Shown piece by piece: positions 12,291 to 24,355 of a stretch of DNA of 64,000 bases (the stretch's first letter is position 1; the number at the start of each line of letters is the position of its first letter). Under the pieces are notes generated by a model. That model did not search any database and was not told the DNA's origin. It worked only from the letters and a program-made list of their open reading frames with translations. The DNA comes from Chamaecrista fasciculata. Lineage: Eukaryota; Streptophyta; Magnoliopsida; Fabales; Fabaceae. The position numbers and the translations under genes are program-made. Location of the stretch: positions 194,336 through 258,335 of the forward strand of contig QANZ01045297.1 in assembly GCA_003254925.1 (NCBI GenBank), in the 5' to 3' direction.

Positions 12291-12797
12291 CCATTATTAC
12301 TAAATACAAGGATTTTGTTGTCGACAATAGTAACTAGATAGAGAAAGAATTAATTAGAAGTAGCTTGTTGTTTAGATTTTTTCCTACTTGGAAAGAGAGA
12401 TAGTTAATTTCCTGATATGATCAATTCATTTTTGGTCTCGTTTGTTAATGGTCTAATTGGATAAAAAAAGAATTCGTCAAAAGTAATATGTAATTTCAAT
12501 TTCATCGTGAGAGATATATGATATATTTAATAGTCAATAATCAATCATGAAACTTATTTAGAAAAACATTAAGGACTAGAATAAAACTGTTGAAAAGTAT
12601 TAAAAACTAAAATGAAACGAAAAAAAAAAATTTAAGGTAAATATTATGAACTATAATAAATTTTTGACAAAAAATACATTAGATATCTCGAGTCAAGATG
12701 AAATTATCTTTACATAATGTTGGAGTATTTGAGATCTATTCAGATACTCGTCTCAATGGCGTGAAACCAAATCTGTGGAAGAAGAAAAATTAGACCC

Positions 12798-15700
12798 CTA
12801 TTTCTCTGCCTTCTCATCAACATCAACAGAGAGTTCCAGTTCAGAAGGTATTTTGCCTGGATAGTTAGTGGTTGATACATCCAGTCCTGTCATGCTGGAG
12901 GATGAAAAGATTAATTATACGAATCGTGATCAAGATTAAAGCAGCATCTTCAATTGATCAAAGTTGTAATCTCACCTCTTATCAACAATGACCATGGAGC
13001 GAAGCTCACAATTGGCAAAACTGCAAAAGAACATATAAATTAACAAAACTTCAAATCTTAGAGAAGCAAAGGAGCTTATTTTTTTAACAATTTTGTTGGT
13101 CGACTTTGATTGCAAAAAAATATACGTATATTAAATTTGTTATAAACTTTGTTCAAAAAATATTTTGTTATAAACAAAACAACAAGAGTATTTAATTTGG
13201 GCTTGATGTTTATAAGATGTTCGAATATAGCAATTGGGGGAAATTAAAATTTTATACTTCAAGCCTTTCTATAATATAAGAACAACGTATTTTTTACACA
13301 AATGAATTTCAGTTTGTTTATAATATACATAAATGTTGAAGAATTTTAAAAGCTGGGACAATCAACTGAATCAAGTCCTACAAGCCTGTCAATATCCTAG
13401 TGCGGTTTTCGCTTAACTACTTTGTGATAATAATTACTTAAAATTTAACGAGAAAATGTGAATGATAAAATAACGAAGAATTACATTATTAAATGATTGT
13501 CTGACCTATGTTTTAAATGGTTTCAAAATACTTTCAGATTTCAGACTATTTAAAAGTTTAGTAGATATTTTCAAGGTAATTAAGTGATGATAAAATAAAC
13601 TACAAAAAGTTTAACGAGACACTTCAAAGGGTGCGTTTGGTGCCTATATAAAAAATTAGTTTTGGGATTATGAGTTTGAACTAAGCTCTCGTAAGCAAGC
13701 GTGGGTACTCATGCCTATTATATTTGACATGTACGCTAATTAAGGGACTTTGACTATGCAATGCAGTGGCAGCAATCAAACCCAACCAAGTGGTGGAAAC
13801 CCAAATTGCATGCATGTGTTCCATCATCCTTAAGGCCCTCACTTGAGTTATAAGCTGACGTTACTCAGCTCGGCTTGAACTGAAAACTACAAAGCTGGAT
13901 TAGGATAAATCTAACCTTAAGTTCACAGTAGAAGGCAGCTTCCGGCCAGTGGGGGTCGTCGGAACCTGCAAACGAGAATGCACAGGGGGTTCCCTGCGAT
14001 TCTTCTCCGATGCTTAAGTTAGTGAGAGAAAGCTGGAGAGTTTGAATATTTTTAGAGAGAGAGAGTCGTTACCTTAGAAAAGGTCCCCCCTTTTCCTTTT
14101 ATCCTCCTTCCCTTTTGTCTCATGTTCGTACGAGGTCTCTCTCTGAGACGTCAGGGGTGTACTCGGGATGTGTGAGGAAAAGTGGGTTGGTGTAGGTTTC
14201 TGCTTTTGAGGTGACAGCTATCACTGCCAGGGTACGGTGGGATTTCCAACCTTCTCTCCTGGTTGTCAGTGATAGCCAGGAGTGCTTTTCATGGTTTGGT
14301 CTGCGCGCAGGGGGCGTTTTAGTCCTTTTGCGTGTCCTTCTTGTCCTGTCACGTGCTTTCACGGATCCTGGCATTTAATGCCAATATCTTGGCATTAAAT
14401 GCTTGAGTGTGGGAGGGGGAACCTACCTGGGTTGTCCCTCCGTCGGGTATCCTTTGTGTCCTTGGATAACGACTCCGAGGGGTCGTTCCGAGGAGTGTAC
14501 ATCACTAGTCCCTCCGAAAGGTCCGAGGGGGAGTCCGCGCCATCGGACCTGAGGGGTGATCCCGAGGGGTGTATATCATGAACTAAACTAATCTTGTATT
14601 TGATGATATACGGATTAAAAAATTAATTTCAAGAATGTTATATTTTTGGAAATGAATCTTATAAAACTCAAGATTTTTAATTCCACCAAAGGGTGGAATT
14701 ACTCTAATCCCATGACATAAAAATATTATTTTTTTTATCTAAATTGACTAAACTACTCCTATAAAATTTAATTAATAATAATAATAGATATCTCATGTAC
14801 ATACTTCTTAGACTTAAAGCTCTTCATTAACTTAATATTTATTTATTTATGAAAAATATTAACATTAATTTTTGTTGATTTTGAAAAATGATAATTTTCT
14901 TAAAATATTTTATTATTTTGAGATTTATGTCAATCATATTTGAATTAATATTTTTCAATAATATTATTAATATTATTTGTGTTATATTTATGATAAAATT
15001 ATTTTTTTAATCATGTAGAGACAGTATACTTTTTTCAAAGATAAATTTATGTATGCATGAACAAAAATCAAAGACATATTTAAGTTAATGAAGAGCTTGA
15101 AGACAAAATATATCATAAAATATACTGAACATTTCTAGGATTATTAAAGTTAATGTAACATTCCTAGAAATATCATAAAATAATTCTTGGAATATCTAAA
15201 AGTTTATCCGAACAAATTTTTCAATAGTCTTGAAAATTATATTTTTGGACATCACAATCCCAGGAATATGATTCATGTGACTAAAAAAATAAGGGTAAAT
15301 TGCAGTTTGGTACCCTGTGGTTAGGGGCGATTCCACTTTGGTACCCTGATAGAAAAAATTTTGCAGTTTGGTGCCCCGTGATTTGCTCCGTTAGCGAATT
15401 GGTCCCCAGTGCTTTATTTTCGTTAGGATTTAACGGCAAATCTGATTGTGACCACGTTAAAATGTCAAAAACCTCCCAACAAGTCTTTTCTTATGCGTTT
15501 AAGTCATTTCCCTTTCCTTTTCACAAGATTTCTTTTGAATAGGTCCTGAATTAATTACACTTTAATTTCCAAAAGTTTATGATTTTTATCAAAATAGTCC
15601 TTAGAACCTCAAAAGACAAATGAGAATCTATGATTTATCAAAAAAATCCCCATATTCAACTACCAGAAGATGAAATTTTCATTCAAGTACACTACAAACA

Positions 15701-18700
15701 AATCAAAACCCTCAAATTTTTCCAAAATCAAGCCCACAAATTACCCTACAAATTTTATTCAAATACACTACAAACAAATCAAAACCCCTCAAATTTCTTC
15801 AGAACCACAAATCAAAACCCTTAAAATCAAAACACTTAAAGCTCTTCAATTTTTTCTAACTAGATAGTGAATTCAATAAATTTAATTGTAGAGGGTGGAA
15901 TCATACTAGGCCCATCGGCTTTGGGCAGGAACCAAACCTACATGCACCATGTATTCCCCTCGTGGAGCACTCCCATTCTTGAATCCGTTGCCAGCATCGG
16001 CCTTCTGTTCTTCCTCTTCCTCGTGGGTCTCGAATTAGACTTCAATTCCATTCGCCGCTCCAGTCTTCTGTTCTTCAATTCCATTCTTCCTCGGGGAGCT
16101 CTGTTCGCCGCCGCCGGCATCTCCGTCCCTTTCATCTCCGGCATTGGCGTCGCCGTCGTCCTCCGCACGACCGTCCATGGAGCCGACAAAGTGGGTTTCC
16201 CCCAATTCCTGGTGTTCATGGGCGTGGCGCTTTCCATCACAGCCTAATTGAAGTCTAATTCGAGACCCACGAGGAAGAGGAAGAACAGAAGGCCGATGCT
16301 GGCAACGGATTCAAGAATGGGAGTGCTCCACGAGGGGAATACATGGTGCATGTAGGTTTGGTTCCTGCCCAAAGCCGATGGGCCTAGTATGATTCCACCC
16401 TCTACAATTAAATTTATTGAATTCACTATCTAGTTAGAAAAAATTGAAGAGCTTTAAGGGTTTTGATTCGTGCGTTTGAAGAAATTTGGGGGTTTTGATT
16501 TGTTTGTAGTATACTTGAATGAAATTTGTGGGATAATTTGTGATGCTTATTTTGGAAAAATTTGAGGGTTTTGATTTGTTTGAAGTGTACTTAAATGAAA
16601 ATTTTATCTTCTGGTAGTTGAATATGGGGATTTTTTTGATAAATTATAGATGCTCATTTGTCTTTTGAGGTTCTAAGGACTATTTTAATAAAGATCATAA
16701 GCTTTTGGGATTAAAGTGTAATTAAATCAGGATCTATTCAAAAAAAAATTTGTGAAAAGGAAAGGGAAAGGACTTAAACGCACAAGAGAAGACTTGTTGG
16801 GAGGTTTTTGACATTTTAACGTAGTCACAATCAGATTTGCCGTTAAATCCTAACGGAAATAAAGCACAAGGGACCAATTCGCTAACGGAGCAAACCACGG
16901 GGCACCAAACTGCAAAAATTTTTCTTTCAGGGCACCAAAGTGGAATCGCCCCTAACCACAACGTACCAAACTGCAATTTACCCAAAAAATAATCCATATA
17001 CCAAAACCTTCTAAAACAAGAAAACTGACAAGACTAATTTTCGGTCAAACCAATATACCCTTTTCATAAAAAATGGAGACGAAAAATACGGGTATGGCTT
17101 CCAAAAGAAACGAGCTAGATGATTCAAACCAGAAAATGCATTATACAACTCATTTTTAAGCAATGCCAATCTAGTAAATTTTAAAGGGAGACATCAGAAA
17201 ACTTACTGCTTGCATATTTCCTTCTTCACCGTAGGGTGGCAATCATTTCCAAATGCACTTAAAGTATGAAAGAGGAATCCACTATGTGTCACTATAGCTA
17301 TCTCCTTCTCTTTTCTTGTCAACAGCCTATATGATTCAGTAGAAAATAAAATAGAGTCTCATAGAAATGAAGTATATAGCGTTTGATAAGAATTAGAATT
17401 AACATAAAAACTAAACAACGAGATTCTTTTTCTCTTTATAGGAACAAAGAAATTACATAAATCTTCAGATTCTGATAATTATTGGATCTTCAAATCAATT
17501 CCTATATATATAATATACACCGGTTCTAATAATCACAAAATACTAACCAACAAGTATAAATATGTTAATTCCTCACATTTCTGAGGTCGATGTTCTTTCT
17601 TACTTCTTTAGAGGTTAAATGCATGAGATGCTAACTACTAAGGAAGCTATCAAACTAATGTATTTCTCTTCCAACAGGGAAGCTCACAAGTTAGAGAAGT
17701 TGAGCAGCTTGAATTGTGTTCAGGAAACATCCTGCTAACATTATACAATAATTTTATACGATAACCAACACAATAATTTTATAAGAAAACCATCCGAGAC
17801 TAAAAATCCTGGGAAACTCCAACCAAACAAACGGAGAATGTGATTCCCCAGATCTAGAATCATTGAGGTAAGCATTATATGGTCCTAAAATAATCAACAA
17901 TTAGGATAACCATTCATACCAGTTCATGAATTTCAAACCCCTAGCTGCAAGTTCTTCCTTTGTCTCTCTAACTTTGTCCTTCCACAAATTATCTTCATCA
18001 CTTTCTATCTGAAGAGAAAATTCAAATGGATTTGTGCAGCTGTAGAAAGATGTCAATTATCCTCTATTAAATTATAAATATAATGTTTTAAGGTGCATGA
18101 AATGTGATACTTTCCAGTGAGAAATCAACTGCAGGAAAAGCAAACTGGTATTCGCTGACGCTTCTTCTTTTGTCGCATGGATGAACTCCCTGCTCAAGAA
18201 AACACAACGAAAGAAACTTATTTTGTCGTGGTTCTTAATGTAATTTTCAGTATCAAGCTTTAGAAACTTATTCAGAAAGAGTCGTAAAATTATCTTACTT
18301 CCTAACAATCAGCTTCTGACAATTCCATGATAGAGAAAAAATAGGAAGAAGCAAATTTATAATGACATCTTTTTCGTAATTTACATATAAGTGAATTTTT
18401 CCCCCCCTTACATGCCATCTCTCGTTCTAATTCTTAACCTAAATATCATCATTTCAGAGGAGAATTTTTGGGTCTCTGTACAATATGCGCTGGTCAGATA
18501 TGATTGGACTACAATAAAATAAATCTATCTTATTAAACCTTTTTTTAATAAAGTTATTGAGATTTGAAAATTGTTATAGTAGTCTCTCCTATGCTCTTGT
18601 TTCATTCTCTTCTGAAAAGTTTATACGGAAGAGAAAATACAAACCAACTACTTAACCTAACAATGAACTAGATATTATGACAAGTATTTCACTAGCAGAT

Positions 18701-20929
18701 AAGGTATACACCAAAACTTCCTAATACATGGCAGTAGACAAATAATCTTGATGGTTGTCTTCATCCTAAATATTTTCTTCCACCAAGACGAAGTACCTAA
18801 ATACTCCTACGTTGGAAGCAGACTGAACTTGACATCTAGTGCAAGTAGTAACATGATATGAAGTTGTGATGAACTGTTTTTCAAGAGAAATGAGCAATGC
18901 AAATAGGATGAAAAAGAGGAGTTTAAAGTTGTAAAGTTATCTACCAAATGTTCACGACAAAGTTCAACAGCAACTATCGGTGGGCTATTCAGACTCGAAA
19001 TTGCTGCTCGGCGGCTGTTTCCAGCATTTGCCGCCATAAGTGGCACTACATCCATTTTATCCGTGTATCCCTCACCACCAAATACTCCAACAGCAGTTTG
19101 TAGAGTCCTGAAATGCGGAAGAAACCATAAGCCATGCAAGTCCAATGCTGTTTCGCCTCAACTTGCTGGAAGGAATTCATACAACTGTACAAGCATAAAA
19201 ACCCTTGTAGGATCCCGTATTTATTTATGGAAAGAAACGCATATCATGAAATTATCCTCAATATAAAGTTATAGAATGTGAAATCTATAATATCATAATT
19301 GAATCATTATTTCTAAACTCTGTTAAGTTCTCATTACTACTTAATTTATTCCCAAACTCACTAATTTTTGTTAAGATGGCAGCCGATGCATCCTCTTTGT
19401 AACAATTGTCAACCTGTCATTCCTTACATGAAGTCCCAATATAGTATTGGCATATGGTAAACACATCAATTCAACCTTGTAAATCCAGAATAAGGAAGAC
19501 TTTCAAAACCCTATTTGAAATTAAATAAGAAAACTAAAAGTGAAGGTTTATGCACTCTCATTATTCATTAAGGTCACTACATGATGGAATATATTGGCAT
19601 ATTTAGTATAAATACATAAATGAAGTATCAATAATCCAAATAAGATAATAAAAGGATTTTGAGAATACTTTAAGTTGAATCGCAAGTGTCCTCTTTATTT
19701 ATTTTTTTGGCTAGTATAGTGTCCTCTTTATATGATGATAAGGCAGATACTTCCAGCCAAATTGAATTCTCCAGGGCATGTTATCCATTCTACTTAACAA
19801 TATTTGGAAGCAATCCACTCATTTGGTTTGTGTTTGACGAACTTGAATTTGAACATGTTATTTATGAGTGGGTTCAACGATGGAGAATTAAAACTTACGG
19901 GCAAATGAGGTAAAGCATTTTCTCTTTAAGTAACTTCCATTTATTGCACTCTATTTCTGATCAGATTGAGGAAGAGCTCAATACAGATCATTAGAATAAA
20001 ATGGCCATTATAAGTATCATACGTGCACAAGCATGCCTACAAAGTATAAAAGCAATCATAAATATATAACATCTATTTGGGAAGAATGTTAACAAAAACG
20101 CACCAGAAAGTCTTTTAGAAGGTTTGCAAAAAAAAAAAAAAAAAAAAAAAANAAAAAAAAAAAAAAAAAAAAAAGAATGTAAGGAAGAGTCTGTAAACCT
20201 TCAAGTTCAATTTTAATTTCCACCTCAAGTTCCATGTTTCTGACCTTAAGCAATATTTTTAGACGTAAATTAAGAATTTAAAGTATACTTTCAAGTAGAT
20301 TAAAAAGCCATATGGCTTATAAAACCAGAAGCGTTGAGTCACTGATAACAATAAATCAGAACACAATTGTTAGTACCTCAATAAAGGAGATGCAACTACT
20401 AGATCAATCCTCTTTATGAGTCCAGAACTGTGAACATGCTTACGCAAATTGTCAACCTGGTAAGGTTCAGAAAATATCATTCATGCTCATGTAAGGGTAA
20501 ACTATCGTTTTCATCTTAACAATTAAATAACTAAGCAAGCCTAAGCCTTTGTTTCCAGAACAGATCCTACTTGAAAAGCTGCAAAATGACTAGTGGAGGC
20601 ATACTTTACCTGCTGCCAGCCTAATGGAGTAAGATGTGCATCAAAATAATCAGGATTCAGATATGATTTGTAATTCTTATCTCCCTCTACATTGTGGATC
20701 CCCTGTGCATGCCTGACCTGGATGTATGGTTCTATAAGTTGAAAACGCCTTGATTTGCAAGCAGAAGACCAAAATAGAAGGTAAAAAATATTTTTGAAAT
20801 GAAATATTTAGAGGCTTCAAATCCAAACAGGATAAAGTGTGTTCACTGAAAAGTGAGTTTAATACCAACCAGGTGAATGGTTTTGCACCGATGCAATGGA
20901 TACAAACTTGGACCAGCACTCCAATCCAT
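12798..20929 (-). CDS. Phosphoglycerate-mutase-like (histidine phosphatase superfamily) protein
   Basis: Nine coding exons on the minus strand: 20929-20870, 20717-20610, 20456-20377, 19107-18945, 18189-18115, 18008-17920, 17326-17207, 13020-12976, 12894-12798. They total 837 nt (278 aa), near the length I recall for Arabidopsis At5g64460. The protein starts MDWSAGPSLYPLHRCKTIHL. The phosphohistidine motif is LVRHAQG (His23) and the second active-site His is His206 in VTHSGF. Family members are His-phosphatase or mutase folds; the substrate is not deducible. A 5' UTR exon lies at about 21850-21665, then an intron to 20944. Oddities: intron 5 starts GA instead of GT (18114-18113), one base from a perfect GTAAGTATC donor. 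Intron 7 (17206-13021, 4,186 nt) is inflated by a MULE-like element and an LTR remnant. Confidence 0.92.
13920..14578 (-). mobile_element. Gypsy-like LTR remnant in PGM-like intron 7
   Basis: GC-richer than the surroundings. On the minus strand it opens TGATATACACCCCTCGGG and contains repeated CCCCTCGGA-type blocks. Toward its end it carries a block reading CTTAAGCATCGGAG, then CCCCCTGTGCA, then TTTGCAGGTTCC. The same architecture (GTGATATACAT blocks, then CTTGAGCTTCGGAG, CCCCCTGTGCA, CTTGCAGGTTTC) appears on the plus strand near 30300-30770. This supports a shared LTR type. The 3' boundary is approximate, and no PBS or coding domain was seen. Confidence 0.6.
14373..14400. repeat. Perfect 12-bp inverted repeat with 4-base loop
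   Basis: ATTTAATGCCAA is followed by TATC and the exact reverse complement TTGGCATTAAAT. It sits inside the Gypsy-like LTR remnant, where it could be a protein-binding dyad or a hairpin in the LTR's U3 region. Confidence 0.8.
15293..16983. mobile_element. MULE-like element with long inverted repeats and a captured CHX fragment
   Basis: The ends are GGGTAAATTGCAGTTTGG and its reverse complement. Arms of about 740-750 bases (15293 to about 16045, and about 16248 to 16983) are inverted copies. They are flanked by an exact 9-bp target duplication AAAAAATAA (15284-15292 and 16984-16992), the Mutator superfamily length. There is no transposase, so it is non-autonomous. The inner part of both arms and the 200-base spacer encode a piece of a cation/H+ exchanger. 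The outer arms contain TTGGTACCC/TTGGTGCCC/TTGGTCCCC blocks of unknown role. The element lies within intron 7 of the PGM-like gene. As a transcript, the arms would fold into a very long hairpin. Confidence 0.93.
15867..16247 (+). pseudogene. Captured cation/H+ exchanger (CHX, CPA2 family) fragment
   Basis: Reads about 126 residues with CHX hallmarks: VEGGIILGPSALGRN, then FPSWSTPILESVASIG, LLFFLFLVGLELDF and FLVFMGVALSITA. This corresponds to early membrane segments of a roughly 800-aa transporter, so most of the gene is absent. The first half (to LELDFN) is repeated in inverted orientation at 16426-16244. The GC content and codon use are clearly richer than the surroundings, consistent with exon capture by a Pack-MULE-type element. 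It is not expected to make a functional transporter. Confidence 0.85.
20128..20174 (+). repeat. Poly-A run with one ambiguous base
   Basis: About 47 consecutive A with an N at 20152. It lies within intron 3 of the PGM-like gene (minus-strand transcript, so poly-U there). Its length is probably not reliable in the assembly. Confidence 0.8.
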
Positions 20930-21664
20930 ATTCTCAGATGAACCTAATGAATACAAGATTTCATACCAGTGATTACACATTTTAAAATATCAAGGCATCA
21001 GAAAACAACAAAATGCTTGTGTTTCAGTAGAACTATCATAGGCAAACCAAACAAAAAGATGATTACAGCCACTCAATCGGAACAGAATCTATTAATAGAA
21101 CAGCATGTAGTTACAGCTACCATTAAATTTCAATTATCCAAATTCTTCTATTGTTGCCTCCGTCTATCTTTCATGCGTAAATATTCATCGTTTTCACTTA
21201 CTTCGTTACTTCCTTCAATTAGCAACATAATCTAATCTAATCAACATATAACATAGCACACACCACATAGTAAAGCAAAATAGAAAACTCCGGCTGACTC
21301 CAAGCGCTAATCACGATCTTCAAAAGAGTTCTTCAGTTATCTTATCAATTAAACGCAATCAAACTTCAATCACAAACAACTTTAAAACTGTTCCTTCACC
21401 ATTCGGAAAAAATGCAAAACGAAATGCGAGAGATCATCTACCGCACATGAATTTGCACATAATAACATCCTAAGTCACCGTTTCCACAGTAACTAGCGCG
21501 AAAGCTCAACAACTTACAACCAAAGAAACAAACCACAGAGTCATAGCGATTCTTCTAAATAACAAACTCAAACTGAACAAAAAAAGCCTTAAAAAACAAG
21601 AGCAAATAAAAGAAATCGTCAATCGCTCAACGTGAAACACAAGTGTATGGATCTGAGAAAGTAC

Positions 21665-21850
21665 CAGTGAAGCAGAAGGCAGAAGCAGCAGAAGGAACCG
21701 GAAATGAGAACAAACTAAAGCTCGGAGAAGAATCAAGCAAAAAAACGCAGCGACGAAGGAAACGGAGACGAAGAAGAAGATCGGAAAGTGGAGCGTTGAG
21801 AGGTTTGAGAGAGAAACGGAATGAAGATGAGTGGAAATGACAGCACTCAC
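21665..21850 (-). promoter_or_regulatory. 5' UTR exon and proximal promoter of the PGM-like gene
   Basis: On the minus strand a CACTG/GTACTTTC donor at 21665/21664 ends a pyrimidine-rich leader containing CTTCTTCTTCGTCTCCG. The matching acceptor is CATTAG at 20944, 15 bases before the ATG. The transcription start is not determinable but should lie near 21840. A MITE inserts about 80 bases upstream. Confidence 0.55.
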
Positions 21851-21926
21851 AGTAATAATACTAATAATAATACTCTTTCAGTGATTGGGCATTGGCGCTA
21901 GCGCTTGTAGTTTATAGTTTATAGTT

Positions 21927-22626
21927 GGCTTAAGTGCAATTTTGGTCCCCTAACTTTCGCAAAGGTCTCAATTTGGTCCCCTAACTTTTTTTGTTGCAAT
22001 TTTGGTCCCCTAACTTTCGCAAAGGTCTCAATTTGGTCCCCTAACTTTTTTTGTTGCAATTTTGGTCCCCTAACTTTCGCAAAGGTCTCAATTTGGTCCC
22101 CTAACTTTTTTTGTTGCAATTTTGGTCCCCTAATTTTCATAAAGGTCTCCATTTGGTCCCCTAACTTTTTTTGTTGCAATTTTGGTCCCCTAACTTTTGA
22201 AAGCGTCTCACTATTGGTCCCAAGTGCACTTTTTCCATCCATTATCTGCCGTTAGTGCCGATCTAAAGGCTGAGTTGGTTGATGACGTGATAAATATGAG
22301 TGAAGTGGATTAAAAAATGACCATTTTGCGGAGACGTTTTCATGACTTGGAAGTGCACTTTGGACTAATAGTGAGACGTTTTCAAGAGTTAGGGGATCAA
22401 AATTGTAACAAAAAAAGTTATGGGACCAAATTGAGACCTTTGCGAAAGTTAGGGGACCAAATTGAGACCTTTACGAAAGTTAAGGGACCAAAATTGCAAC
22501 AAAAAAAATTAGGGGACCAAATTGAGACCTTTGCGAAAGTTAAGGGACCAAAATTGCAACAAAAAAAGTTAGGGGACCAAATTGAGACCTTTGCAAAAGT
22601 TGGGGGACCAAAATTGCACTTAAGCC
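21927..22626. mobile_element. MULE-type MITE with internal minisatellite
   Basis: 700 bp. The ends are GGCTTAAGTGCAATTTTGG and its reverse complement, with an exact 9-bp target duplication TTTATAGTT at 21918-21926 and 22627-22635. Each arm carries repeats of about 60 bp built from CAATTTTGGTCCCCTAAC and GGTCTCAATTTGGTCCC, in opposite orientations. A 170-base centre contains CCATTATCTGCCG. No transposase. The same family recurs at 58061-58518. It sits immediately upstream of the PGM-like leader. Confidence 0.92.
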
Positions 22627-22635
22627 TTTATAGTT

Positions 22636-24355
22636 TATACTGTCCTTTGCTCTCTTTCCGTTAGTTAGGCCCGAGCGCGTTGCGTTGCGTTGTGTCCAGT
22701 CAATTGGCTCCGCCAAACACAAATTGGATAAAGGCTAATGTGCTGTCTTTTCAGCATAAAATACAGCCGGGAAAATGAAATTTTCTGAATTGTTTTAATT
22801 GTATGGTTCTATCACTCTATGGTAAGAAAATAAAATATCTCAAAATGAGTGACACATATGAGATAACTTGTTAAAGTATTAAGTTTATTTATAATTTTTA
22901 ATTAACTTTTTATAAATTTTTCCTTGACTCAATTTATTGATTTTTTTGTACAAAAAATATAGGATGACACCTTAAAAAGTTAGATAACTTTAAGCTATTT
23001 AGTTTTTAATTGTTGGATTTAATTCTTTTAATTTCGATATCTGTGTTATAAATTAAAAAAAGATTACATAAATTTTAAGGTTGAAAAAATTAAATCTAAC
23101 GATTAAGAATTGTATAACTTAAGCTATCCACTTTTCTATAGAATTACCTAAATCATAAGCTTAAAATGAATGACAAACAACGATAAGCCACCTCGGCAAG
23201 GTGATTTAAACAAGTTTTTTAAAAAAAAAAAAAATAGGATGCTATGATGAATATGATGTTTAATAATAATAAAATGAGAGTATTAGTAGTCAGGGCCAAA
23301 ATATGAATGTGTAAATTATTCCCCTCCCCTTACTCGTTGGCCAAGATTTTCAATAGAAAAGCTCTTGATATCCTGCTCTTCTTTCAGCGCTTCGATGAAA
23401 TGTGCGTATTTTACAGTAACATTTGCTAAATTGATAAATTTAGTAAATTATTATTTTAAACTGGAAAAATGCAATTCAATAACCAAGGTTTATATACCTA
23501 ATTCCAAACAGTGCAAAAGAGACCTATGCTAAATTGATAAATTTGGTAAATTATTATTTTAAACTGGGAAAATGCAATTCGATAACCAAGGTTTATATAC
23601 CAAAGTCCAAACAGTGCAAAAGCAATTCGAAGACCTAGTTCAAAGTGTGCTCGTGCAAATTGACATTTCTTGATTTAAGTAACAATCAGAATTGCCTGAT
23701 GCATACATTACTCATTTCTCACTCCCACGAACCAGAACTTCATAATCTAACGGCATCAATACATAAGTTGAAGAACACTGATTACAATTTACAAGAATCC
23801 ATCAACTTTTGATAAAAAAAAAATAAATAAAATCCATCAACTAAATACAAATATACCAAATTAGTTATATAATAAATTCGGATCATATCAAACTCTGCAC
23901 CACCTACACATAAATGAAACAACAACTCTGCACAATTTAACAAGTGACCGAGCTCAACAAGATAGAATTGGATCACCTTAATATACAATTAGACAGACAT
24001 AAATGTTCGTGTACGAACTTGAATCTTTGAATTACAATTAATCAAATAAACCAGAGATCCTGCGCACGCCGCACGGCATTCATAGGATAGAACGGTAATG
24101 ACACAAAAGCAAAACATTGAGTTGTTTCTATAGGGTCCGACCCCTATGTGAATGCTTTACTAATAAAATTACAATCTACAAGTCAATCAAACCAGAAAAC
24201 ATGGAGATGACAGAACCAGGATATGAACAGCTTGTTTGGATATTTATTCATTCCATTGGTCTTGTCAAATGTAAAAGTGAATTTAGTAAGAAACTTCATA
24301 TATACAAGACAGAGGCTGTGAATGCTAAAAAGGCAGAGGGATTGACAAACACAAA
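22636..24355. other. Intergenic spacer between the PGM-like promoter and the RMD5 3' end
   Basis: AT-rich with no gene I can support. It contains a tandem duplication near 23424-23622 and the RMD5 3' UTR in its last few hundred bases. Short ORFs here lack motifs and splice support. Confidence 0.5.
23424..23622 (+). repeat. Tandem duplication, period 103 bp
   Basis: TGCTAAATTGATAAATTT begins copies at 23424 and 23527. Both copies run through AACCAAGGTTTATATACC to TCCAAACAGTGCAAAAG with few differences. Confidence 0.85.

Noticed and set aside
15300-15542. 80-aa open frame repeated on the other strand at 16734-16997
   Set aside because: It is the outer inverted-repeat arm of the MULE-like element, with TGGTCCC blocks read in frame. 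It is not a gene.
19686-19913. 75-aa open frame on the plus strand
   Set aside because: It lies within intron 3 of the PGM-like gene, antisense to it, with no family motif.
21506-21850. 114-aa and 65-aa frames on either strand near the PGM-like leader
   Set aside because: Low-complexity translations of the pyrimidine-rich 5' UTR and its complement.
21940-22190. Regular 60-bp repeats that could suggest a CRISPR-like array or a repeat protein
   Set aside because: The genome is eukaryotic, there are no unique spacers, and the block is the arm of a MITE with inverted ends and a 9-bp target duplication.
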